Assembly: GCA_047975325.1 (NCBI GenBank) | Contig: JBKEDF010000064.1 | Span: forward strand, 1-5,119 | Length of the DNA: 5,119 nucleotides | Direction of reading: 5' to 3' | Source of the DNA: JBKEDF01 sp047975325 | Lineage (GTDB): Bacteria; Pseudomonadota; Alphaproteobacteria; Rhodobacterales; Rhodobacteraceae | Shown here: positions 1 to 5,119 of the stretch, piece after piece | How the letters are laid out: every line of letters begins with the position of its first letter | How positions within the stretch are numbered: position 1 is the stretch's first letter | Program-made: the position numbers and the translations under genes | The notes under the pieces: generated by a model | Told to the model about the DNA's origin: nothing | What the model saw: the letters and a program-made list of their open reading frames with translations, nothing else | Databases searched by the model: none

Positions 1-1
1 A

Positions 2-7
2 CTCCTC
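2..7 (-). promoter_or_regulatory. Shine-Dalgarno-like site for a gene beginning beyond the left edge
   Basis: GAGGAG on the minus strand begins 13 bases after the giant gene's stop codon. A start codon a few bases past the window edge would give normal spacing and a closely packed downstream gene. The start itself is not visible. Confidence 0.3.
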
Positions 8-19
8 ATGAAAACCCAA

Positions 20-3000
20 TCACCCACCAATATCATGCCCCAATAATGTGAGCTCTGCCCTGATCATTTTTTCCTTCCCGCTTTGTTGTCGGACCCTTTC
101 GGCCGCGGTGCGGGATTTGCGCAGGAAGGTTTCGGGGTTTTTCCATAAATCGGTAATGGCACGGGCCAGGCCTTCCGCGTCTTCGGGTTCGGCCAGATAG
201 CCGCAGGTTTCGTCCACGAATTCCGGGATGGCGGCAATGCGTGTGGTGACGGGGACGAGGCCTGAACTCATTGCCTCATCGCGAGAGACGCCTTGTGCAT
301 CCATGCGCGTCGGGTTGAGAAAAATACCATATTCGCGATGAAGGGATGCGATTTCCGGCTGTGTCAGAAACCTCTTTTCGCAGATGACATTGGGCAGGCC
401 GTTCAGCGGTGCGGTAACCTCATCAAAAAGCGGGCCATCGCCAACAATCCGGAATTCCAGATCCCTGAAGAAATCCCGCTCCTGCAGGGACAGGATCGCT
501 TTGACAGATTGATCATTGGCGTATTTGGCTGATGCAAAGGGCCGGATCGACAGGATGCGTCCGCGATGTCTGGCGGTTTTTTCGTGATAGGCGAAAAGTT
601 GATCATCGATCGGATTATGGATGATTTCATATTGGCTGGGCGGGCAGGTGACGCGCAGATCCTCGAAAACTTCATCCGCGAAATATTGTGACACGAAAAC
701 GAAATGCAGATTGGCATGCAGGGGCTGGAAGAGGCTGCGCCAGAAGGCAAGCCGGTGGTCGCTGACTGGCTTGGCTGCGTCCAGTTCCTTCTCTGTCCTG
801 AAATTGAACCGCCGCCGCCACCAGGGTTGCACCTCGGCGCCATGAACCCAGACCGTCACCTTGAGGCGGTCAATATGGCGGGCCAGGACCTGCCACATTG
901 TCTCATCCAGGAAATGGACCAGGATATGATCGTGCTGCCCGCTGGCCAGAAGCGTATCAAGTTGTTCGGTCGAACCTGTCATGCAGTCGACATTCTGGAA
1001 TTCGTGCCACCGCGTATCCTGTCCGGGGCGCAGCCGGAAGACATCCGGCGTGACCCCGCCCAGTTCCCGATAACCGCGGATCCGGCTGTGGACGAAACCG
1101 TTGCGGTAGATATCCTCATAGGAAGGGTAGTGATTGGTCAGAAGCAGTACCCGCGAACGGGCGATCATATCGCGCGGCTCAGGGTGGTGTTTGCCCAGGA
1201 TGAAGCCCTGGAACTTGCCGCTGCCGCTACCCCTTACCCGGATACCCAGCCGAATGAATTCCGTCCCGTCTGGCGGGTCGAGGGTATAGTTGTGATTGGG
1301 ATTGAGCATCTGGTGGCCAAGTTTCCGGCGCTTGGCATCGAGAAAGACCGCCACGAAAAGAAGCCCGAGCCCGGGACCCGTCTGCGCATGCAGGTTCAGC
1401 CCCTGATCGGTGAAGACCGAAACCGGCCTTTCGCCCTTTTCATAAAGATAAAGATGGGTCCCATCGGGCAATGTGCTGCTTAAAATCCAGCTGTTGCCTT
1501 CTACCTGCCCGGTGATTGTCCGGGCGGCGGGCAGTGGGATATCCCCTGCAAGCGTGGCTGCCGAAATAATCGGGGCGCGGATTTCATTGGGCAGTGCCGG
1601 TTGCATTGCTGCGGCCCGGCTCTGCAGATCCGCGCAGGCAATTCCGGGATCAAGGTCAGGCAGATCATCGGTTATGGCAGTTATTTCCGCCAAGGACAGC
1701 AGATCAGATGCACCGTTTTCGCAATAGTTGAAAGGATCAAGTGCAAGCAAGGATTCATCGGTGTCGGGGTCCAGCGTGATCTGCATCTTGGGCAGATCCG
1801 CCAGCCAGCGGTCAAGCCGTGCCTCGGGGGTCAGATCCTGGCGCAGCAGGGCCCGGCGCGCCGCCAATGTGGGAACCGGTGTATAGACCGCCCCCTCGAT
1901 CCGCCCAATCCTGTCTTCCTTCACATGATAAAAAGCAGCTTTTCCAAAGCCCGGCGCATTGCTGTAGCGCGTCGCCAGCAGCAGATCCTCCAGGTAATGG
2001 GTGCCGTAATGATCGGTTGCGACAAACCCGGCCAGCCATTCACCGCGCCGGATCAGATCACCCAACCGCAGATCCGCCGCCTCATCGGGGGAAATTACCC
2101 GCAGCCCTGTCGGCAACGTCCCGTGGGGCGGGGTGACCTCCTCAGCCGAAACCAGCACCATCCTGGCATTTTCAAGCGATTGGCGGGTAAAGGCGGTGAT
2201 CAGGCTTTCTGCCTCTGCCTGGTTTTCTGCGCGCGCCAGAACCGTAATCTGTGGCAGGGCGCTGACATCATGTTGCGCCAGCCCGGCGAGCTGCGCGATA
2301 TAACCCAGCCGATGGCTGTAGCTGTGTTGGGAAAGTGCCTTGCGCAGCCCGGCCAGCCTGATCCGGCCAGCCTGATCCGTCTCATCCTGCCTCCGGATCC
2401 GTCGCAGGGCTTCTGCGCCACTATCGGTGGAAACCACCAGATCCCCGAACATCACCCTCAATCCTGGGGAATAATTGCTGACCACCCGGGTATTGCAGGC
2501 CAGAAGTTCATAGACCCGCCGGGCATACATGCTTTGTGAATGTTTGACGGAATTCAGGTTGATACCGAATTCATAGCCCTTGTAGGCACGGTCGATCTCA
2601 CTGGGAGGAAGGGTTCCGACGATATAGGGCCGGTAGTTTTCGGGGAACATGTAATCGGGATGATCCTTGCCGAAATTCCGGTCGAAGATCTCAAAGGGAA
2701 GATGTTGGGTCAGTTCTTCAAGAAAATCATCCAGATCGCGGGTGCGGGCGGGATAGCGGGTATAATAGGCCCCCGCGAAACAGAACGCCGCCTTGCGGGG
2801 GCCGATTTCAACCGGATTATGGACTTCGGGCTGGCAGGCGAAAGGCAGCAGATGCACCCGGTCATGACCAAGTTTTGCCTTGTAGCGCGGAACACAGTCG
2901 ATATCGGTGGTAAAGACCAGGTCGAATTTCTGTGCGGTGGTCAGGAAACTTTCGAAATGGACGGGATCCTCCTTGTTCCAGAAGGCTGTAGGAACCTCCC

Positions 3001-4741
3001 GAAGATGACACCATTCCAGAATATCCTGTATTTCCTGTGATAGATGCCCGACCCTGCCGCCCCATTCCTCATGCAGGCCACGCCAGGCGGATTCGATCAG
3101 CACCATTTCGGGGCGGAACGTATCCAGTTCGGCCCGCCAGTTGCCGAGGGACAGTTGTTGCAGATCGCATTCGGGGGCATAGCCCGCAGCGGTGAATTCA
3201 TCCATGATTGCGGCCAAGCGCAACCGGCTGCGCACTGCCCGGGCAGCCCGGCGGCGCAGTTTTGCCCCCTCATGCCCGGCCCGGGCCAGATCCAGCAGCC
3301 GTTCTGCGCGTGAAGACAGGTTCCGTCCTTCGACAACCGGGTCGAGCAGGGCAAGTCCACCCGCGCCATCCCCTGCCTCGATCCGTGCCAAGCCAAGCGC
3401 ATAGGCGCTGTCGGCCGAAGGGTGTAACTGGTGAACCGCTTCCAGCAGTGCCCGTGCCTGGGAGGCACTGGCCGCCTGCTGAAGGCGTTGCGCGAGGCCA
3501 AGCCATTCCCGGGCGATGGTCTCGGGCGGTAAAGGCAGGGCCAGGGCCCAGCTTGCGGCCAACCTGGGGGAAAGTCCGGATGTTTCCTCCACCGCCTTTG
3601 CAGGGGTTGTAAAGGCATGATGCAGCCGGGCCTCCAGTTCACGGATTTCATCCATGGCGGCAGCTTCGGCGGCCTGCGTGCGGATCAGCGCAGCTTCGGT
3701 ACTTTCAGCACGATCACGGTTTCGGGCCGCTTCGTCGCGGATGAAGGCAAGCTCCGCAGCAAGGCTGTCATGGTTCTGTTCAAGTGTTGTGAATTCCTGG
3801 CAGAGCTTGTCCTTGTCGGCCTCGACAGTCTTTTGCCGTTCCTGCGCCTCGTAGAGGGAGATTTTCATCTCCGCAGTTGCCTCCAGTGCAGCTTTGGCGG
3901 CTTCGGCTGCATCCTGATGCCCGGCAAGCTCCTCCCGCGCAGTGGTAAGCTGTGCGGTGACCACGCGATATTTCGCATTGGCCTCGTCAAGCGCTTGATG
4001 GCTCCTGTCACGTTCCGTTCTGGCCTGGTTCAATTTTTCCTGTGTTTCGTGCAATTCGGTCTTGAGTACGCTCAAGTTCCTGGTGCCACTATAGGCATTC
4101 AGTGCCTCCCGCGTCATCAGATGCTGCATCTGTTTTTCGGGGCTGATAATTTCGGCCGGCAGGAAAAGATGTGTCGCTGGGCTGTTGAAACTATCCCAAT
4201 AACGGTAGTTTTGTTCCTGCATGAAGGCCGTGATCTTGCGGAAATTCTCCTCTGAACCACACTCGACATAAAAGGCTGGACGCTGTTCGGAGATCAGTTT
4301 TCCGGCTCCGTGAAGAACCGTGATTTCCATCCCCTCGGCGCTGACTTTCACCAATTTGACCTTACGGCGGGGCTTCATTTGGTCGAGCGTCGTCACCTTC
4401 GGATCCCCCAGCCCCTTGGTGATGATGCGGATCCGCTTTTCAAAACCGTTTTTTGCCACATTTTCGGTCAGGGTGGCGGCCAGGTGGGGGTCGGATTCGA
4501 AGGCTGTAACCTGACAGCCGCAAACTGCTGCCAGATAGAGGCTGTGATTGCCGATATTGGCCCCGATATCAAGTACATGGTCCCCCGGTTTCAGCCGGCT
4601 GGCCATATCGTGCAGCATATTGGGCTCATAAGGCTGCCCGGTTTCGCGAATCTCCTTCTGGATATGGTTGGTCGCGCTGTCCGGCAGACAGATCTGCCAT
4701 GATTTCCCTTGATCGTTCAGGGTAAAATAGTCTCTTGCCAT
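20..4741 (-). CDS. Giant multidomain glycosyltransferase: FkbM methyltransferase, coiled coil, CgeB-type GT, GT-A-like domain, beta module, GT4
   Basis: The 1573-residue protein starts at ATG 4741-4739 and stops at TGA 22-20. Domains read from motifs are: FkbM-type SAM methyltransferase (about residues 35-195), coiled coil (221-375), helical TPR-like stretch (390-505), CgeB/COG4641-type glycosyltransferase (506-820), degenerate GT-A-like domain (830-975), an unassigned linker (976-1070), beta-rich module (1071-1185) and GT4-type GT-B glycosyltransferase (1195-1570). No signal peptide or membrane segment is visible, so it probably acts in the cytoplasm or at the inner membrane face. The inferred role is sugar transfer, possibly coupled to methylation, during surface glycan or glycoconjugate synthesis; donor and acceptor are unknown. 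The start is chosen because the next in-frame Met (residue 42) would remove the lead-in to the methyltransferase, and a GGGAG lies 14 bases upstream, a rather long spacing. The gene follows a thioesterase gene on the same strand by 116 bases. Domain identities are fairly secure for FkbM, CgeB and GT4, and weaker for the middle modules. Confidence 0.95.
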   Translation of the reverse strand: MARDYFTLNDQGKSWQICLPDSATNHIQKEIRETGQPYEPNMLHDMASRLKPGDHVLDIGANIGNHSLYLAAVCGCQVTAFESDPHLAATLTENVAKNGFEKRIRIITKGLGDPKVTTLDQMKPRRKVKLVKVSAEGMEITVLHGAGKLISEQRPAFYVECGSEENFRKITAFMQEQNYRYWDSFNSPATHLFLPAEIISPEKQMQHLMTREALNAYSGTRNLSVLKTELHETQEKLNQARTERDRSHQALDEANAKYRVVTAQLTTAREELAGHQDAAEAAKAALEATAEMKISLYEAQERQKTVEADKDKLCQEFTTLEQNHDSLAAELAFIRDEAARNRDRAESTEAALIRTQAAEAAAMDEIRELEARLHHAFTTPAKAVEETSGLSPRLAASWALALPLPPETIAREWLGLAQRLQQAASASQARALLEAVHQLHPSADSAYALGLARIEAGDGAGGLALLDPVVEGRNLSSRAERLLDLARAGHEGAKLRRRAARAVRSRLRLAAIMDEFTAAGYAPECDLQQLSLGNWRAELDTFRPEMVLIESAWRGLHEEWGGRVGHLSQEIQDILEWCHLREVPTAFWNKEDPVHFESFLTTAQKFDLVFTTDIDCVPRYKAKLGHDRVHLLPFACQPEVHNPVEIGPRKAAFCFAGAYYTRYPARTRDLDDFLEELTQHLPFEIFDRNFGKDHPDYMFPENYRPYIVGTLPPSEIDRAYKGYEFGINLNSVKHSQSMYARRVYELLACNTRVVSNYSPGLRVMFGDLVVSTDSGAEALRRIRRQDETDQAGRIRLAGLRKALSQHSYSHRLGYIAQLAGLAQHDVSALPQITVLARAENQAEAESLITAFTRQSLENARMVLVSAEEVTPPHGTLPTGLRVISPDEAADLRLGDLIRRGEWLAGFVATDHYGTHYLEDLLLATRYSNAPGFGKAAFYHVKEDRIGRIEGAVYTPVPTLAARRALLRQDLTPEARLDRWLADLPKMQITLDPDTDESLLALDPFNYCENGASDLLSLAEITAITDDLPDLDPGIACADLQSRAAAMQPALPNEIRAPIISAATLAGDIPLPAARTITGQVEGNSWILSSTLPDGTHLYLYEKGERPVSVFTDQGLNLHAQTGPGLGLLFVAVFLDAKRRKLGHQMLNPNHNYTLDPPDGTEFIRLGIRVRGSGSGKFQGFILGKHHPEPRDMIARSRVLLLTNHYPSYEDIYRNGFVHSRIRGYRELGGVTPDVFRLRPGQDTRWHEFQNVDCMTGSTEQLDTLLASGQHDHILVHFLDETMWQVLARHIDRLKVTVWVHGAEVQPWWRRRFNFRTEKELDAAKPVSDHRLAFWRSLFQPLHANLHFVFVSQYFADEVFEDLRVTCPPSQYEIIHNPIDDQLFAYHEKTARHRGRILSIRPFASAKYANDQSVKAILSLQERDFFRDLEFRIVGDGPLFDEVTAPLNGLPNVICEKRFLTQPEIASLHREYGIFLNPTRMDAQGVSRDEAMSSGLVPVTTRIAAIPEFVDETCGYLAEPEDAEGLARAITDLWKNPETFLRKSRTAAERVRQQSGKEKMIRAELTLLGHDIGG
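32..1159 (-). other. GT4-type GT-B glycosyltransferase domain (residues about 1195-1570)
   Basis: The N-terminal Rossmann half has SRVLLLTNHYPSYEDIYRNG (1196-1215), VTVWVHGAEVQPWWRR (1295-1310) and HFVFVSQYFADEV (1346-1358). The donor-binding half has YEIIHNPIDDQLF (1371-1383), RGRILSIRPFASAKY (1393-1407), FRIVGDGPLFDEV (1430-1442) and FLNPTRMDAQGVSRDEAMSS (1474-1493). The family E-x7-E signature appears as Asp1481-x7-Glu1489, followed by GLVPVTTRIAAIPEFV (1494-1509). Length and motif order are those of a complete retaining nucleotide-sugar transferase. The sugar is unknown. Confidence 0.85.
1187..1531 (-). other. Beta-rich module, possibly carbohydrate-binding (residues about 1071-1185)
   Basis: Alternating hydrophobic strands separated by turns include SWILSSTLPDGTHLYLYEKG (1084-1103), LGLLFVAVFLDAKRRKLG (1125-1142), NHNYTLDPPDG (1149-1159) and EFIRLGIRVRGSGSGKFQGF (1161-1180). 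The 'f.D..+.kLg ... pp.gt..irLgiRv.GsG....i' pattern resembles jelly-roll carbohydrate-binding modules attached to glycan enzymes. It sits between two transferase units and may hold the acceptor chain. The exact family is not recognised. Confidence 0.5.
1817..2254 (-). other. Degenerate GT-A-like (family 2-like) domain (residues about 830-975)
   Basis: QITVLARAENQAEAESLITA (831-850) followed by FTRQSLENARMVLVS (851-865) resembles the opening beta-alpha-beta of family 2 transferases. LAGFVATDHYGTHYLEDL (903-920) then corresponds to the region that normally contains the metal-binding DxD before 'YGpnYL.DL', and LATRYSNAPGFGKAAFYH (922-939) continues the pattern. Here only Asp910 remains of the acidic cluster, so metal-dependent transfer looks unlikely or altered. 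It may be a structural or sugar-binding remnant. This is a moderate-confidence reading made by pattern alone. Confidence 0.45.
2282..3226 (-). other. CgeB/COG4641-type glycosyltransferase domain (residues about 506-820)
   Basis: The N-terminal half carries AAIMDEFTAAGYAPECDL (510-527), RPEMVLIESAWRGLHEEW (543-560), AFWNKEDPVHFESF (586-599) and VFTTDIDCVPRYK (609-621). The C-terminal half carries CFAGAYYTRYPARTRDLD (654-671), FEIFDRNFG (683-691), VGTLPPSEIDRAYKGYEFG (708-726) and the block at 728-755 with SQSMYARRVYELLACNTRVV. This order is that of the DUF3880 plus Glyco_trans_1_2 pair seen in CgeB-like proteins, which have a GT-B fold. Sequence preservation suggests an active enzyme. The sugar donor cannot be deduced. 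Confidence 0.85.
2349..2379. repeat. 14-bp perfect tandem direct repeat (2.2 copies) inside the coding frame
   Basis: The unit ggccagcctgatcc occurs at 2351-2364 and again, immediately adjacent, at 2365-2378. The period-14 match extends from 2349 to 2379. Fourteen is not a multiple of three, so the two copies are read in different frames, as DQAGR and IRLAG within residues 788-798, near the end of the CgeB-type domain. Sequence on both sides still fits the family, so the present frame is the intact one. Confidence 0.95.
3227..3574 (-). other. Helical TPR-like stretch (residues about 390-505)
   Basis: This Ala/Leu-rich stretch has paired helices, for example REWLGLAQRLQQAAS (411-425), ARALLEAVHQLHP (429-441) and SAYALGLARIEAGDGAGGLALL (445-466, cited by position). 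The spacing and the 'A..LG..+...GD...A...L' pattern resemble tetratricopeptide or Sel1-like repeats. It ends in a basic segment near 495-508 (KLRRRAARAVRSRLR). It is the most GC-rich part sampled (46 of 60 bases at 3241-3300). A role in protein-protein contact is inferred; no exact family is recognised. Confidence 0.5.
3617..4081 (-). other. Coiled-coil region (residues about 221-375)
   Basis: About 155 residues, rich in Glu, Ala, Gln, Lys and Arg, lack Pro and Gly apart from one Gly near 274 and carry repeated Leu/Ala/Val spacing of three and four. Examples are LSVLKTELHETQEKLNQA (223-240) and MDEIRELEARLHH (363-375). A continuous coil of this size would be roughly 23 nm long. It separates the methyltransferase from the transferase domains and probably drives oligomerisation or spacing. 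Judged by eye, not by a coil-prediction score. Confidence 0.8.
4157..4639 (-). other. FkbM-type SAM methyltransferase domain (residues about 35-195)
   Basis: SAM-binding motif I is HVLDIGANIGNHSLYLA (55-71), followed by the acidic residue of motif II in AFESDP (80-85). TTLDQM (117-122) and KLVKVSAEGMEITVLHGAG (129-147) match the conserved 'tLDdl' and 'liKiDvEGaEleVLkGa' blocks of the FkbM family, and RPAFYVECG (154-162) matches the following strand. Known members O-methylate sugars or natural products. Two features are odd. The segment usually found between the post-motif-II strand and the TLD block is almost absent, and Ser134 stands where the family normally has Asp, while Glu136 is kept. 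The domain is recognisable; activity is uncertain. Confidence 0.85.
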
Positions 4742-4755
4742 CTGCGCGCTTGTTG

Positions 4756-4760
4756 CTCCC
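4756..4760 (-). promoter_or_regulatory. Probable ribosome binding site of the giant gene
   Basis: GGGAG on the minus strand lies 14 bases before ATG 4741. The spacing is longer than the usual 5-10, and no better purine-rich match lies closer, so initiation may be modest. Part of it also falls in an inverted repeat with 4803-4809. Confidence 0.4.
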
Positions 4761-4779
4761 TGCCTGCTTTCTGTCGCGG

Positions 4780-4808
4780 GTAATAGTTGGCTTTCCCGAA
4801 CAGAGCAA
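4780..4808 (-). promoter_or_regulatory. Weak sigma70-like promoter candidate
   Basis: On the minus strand TTGCTC (4808-4803) and TATTAC (4785-4780) are separated by 17 bases, matching the consensus hexamers at 3 and 4 of 6 positions. It lies about 39 bases before the start codon, a sensible place for a promoter of the giant gene. Matches this weak occur by chance. Confidence 0.2.
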
Positions 4809-4857
4809 CGGCAGGTTGCAAGGAATGGGCCGAGATCCCGACTCTTTGATTTGCGGG

Positions 4858-5119
4858 TCAGCCCCCTTCCATGATGCGACTGAAGGCCTGGGCCACCTCG
4901 ATGACGCCCGGTTCCCGGAGGATCGACAGATGGCCGCCTTCGGCATCGATCACCTCGACCCCGCCCTCGGCCACCCCGGCCCAGCCCAGCCCTTCGGTAA
5001 TCGCCCGGTCGCTGTCAAAGACATCATCCCGCGCACGGATCACCGTGATCCGCCCCGGATAGGGCCGGGGCTGATAATTATTGACTGCAATTTCATTGGC
5101 GGCAACGAAACGGCTGACC
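4858..5119 (-). CDS. C-terminal end of an NRPS/PKS-type thioesterase (partial, 5' end outside window)
   Basis: The reading frame enters from the right edge and ends at TGA 4860-4858, leaving 86 complete codons (5118 inward) plus one base. The fragment shows the usual end of an alpha/beta-hydrolase thioesterase domain: a YQPRPYPGRITVIRA strand (fragment residues 15-29), a Trp followed by a GGVEVID strand, then GGHLSILREP (61-70), where His63 fits the catalytic histidine, and a closing helix. Such domains release the finished chain from a nonribosomal peptide or polyketide synthase by hydrolysis or cyclisation. The nucleophile Ser and the catalytic Asp would lie outside the window. Whether this is the terminal domain of a megasynthase or a free-standing type II thioesterase cannot be decided here. 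An internal GTG at 5043 also opens this frame, but the thioesterase similarity continues upstream of it, so it is not the start. Confidence 0.85.
   Translation of the reverse strand, partial: VSRFVAANEIAVNNYQPRPYPGRITVIRARDDVFDSDRAITEGLGWAGVAEGGVEVIDAEGGHLSILREPGVIEVAQAFSRIMEGG

Larger units (their letters stand above)
4742..4857. other. Intergenic spacer between thioesterase and giant glycosyltransferase genes
   Basis: This 116-base stretch has no convincing gene. It holds the weak promoter candidate, the GGGAG site and two small inverted repeats: GTTGCTC/GAGCAAC at 4752-4758 and 4803-4809, and a 5-bp stem at 4805-4809 with 4815-4819. No hairpin followed by a T-run is seen after the thioesterase stop, so transcriptional read-through into the giant gene is possible. 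Confidence 0.7.

Noticed and set aside
7..9. ATG on the minus strand just after the giant gene's stop as the next gene's start
   Set aside because: Only three codons are visible and no good ribosome site precedes it. The GAGGAG that follows is more likely the ribosome site for a start outside the window.
403..843. Minus-strand 146-codon open frame inside the GT4 region
   Set aside because: It is an out-of-frame shadow of the GT4 domain, which has complete family motifs in the main frame.
704..3040. Long plus-strand open frames (704-1483, 1601-2539, 2540-3040)
   Set aside because: They are exactly codon-aligned with the giant gene on the other strand. In that register a stop arises only where the real gene uses TTA, CTA or TCA codons, which are uncommon here. 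Their translations show no recognisable domain.
3617..4702. Plus-strand open frames 3617-4255 and 4310-4702
   Set aside because: They have the same codon-aligned antisense register opposite the coiled coil and methyltransferase, whose motifs are clear on the minus strand.
4805..4819. 5-bp hairpin GCAAC/GTTGC as a terminator of the thioesterase gene
   Set aside because: The stem is short and no T-run follows on the minus strand.
4626..4946. Minus-strand 106-codon open frame spanning the intergenic gap
   Set aside because: It overlaps the thioesterase end and the start of the methyltransferase gene in another frame, has a low-complexity Arg/Ser/Pro-rich translation and shows no motif.

Overview
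The window holds one very large minus-strand gene (20-4741), the 3' end of a second minus-strand gene (4858-5119), and a 116-base spacer between them. Codon-aligned long open frames on the plus strand are shadows of the large gene. The sampled base composition is moderately GC-rich but uneven, and the sequence style resembles an alphaproteobacterium (Rhodobacterales- or Rhodospirillales-like). That placement is an impression from the proteins and rests on no marker gene.

The large gene encodes a 1573-residue multidomain glycan-modifying protein. From the N-terminus it has a compact FkbM-type SAM methyltransferase domain, about 155 residues of coiled coil, a short TPR-like helical stretch, a CgeB/COG4641-type glycosyltransferase, a degenerate GT-A-like (family 2-like) domain, a beta-rich possible carbohydrate-binding module, and a C-terminal GT4-type (GT-B) glycosyltransferase. 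A natural reading is a cytoplasmic or membrane-associated machine that adds sugars, and perhaps methylates them, on a surface polysaccharide, glycoprotein or glycolipid. The acceptor and sugars cannot be read from the sequence.

Upstream of it in transcription order is the last 86 codons of a gene ending in an NRPS/PKS-type thioesterase domain, with the catalytic-His motif present. The two genes are co-directional and could share a transcript, but 116 bases is also enough for a separate promoter, and a weak candidate exists. A Shine-Dalgarno-like GAGGAG at the left edge suggests another minus-strand gene starting just outside the window.

The points most worth a second look are the methyltransferase/coiled-coil/multi-glycosyltransferase architecture, the shortened and motif-altered FkbM domain, and a perfect 14-bp tandem duplication inside the coding frame. 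Loss of one copy of that repeat would truncate the protein just after the CgeB domain.
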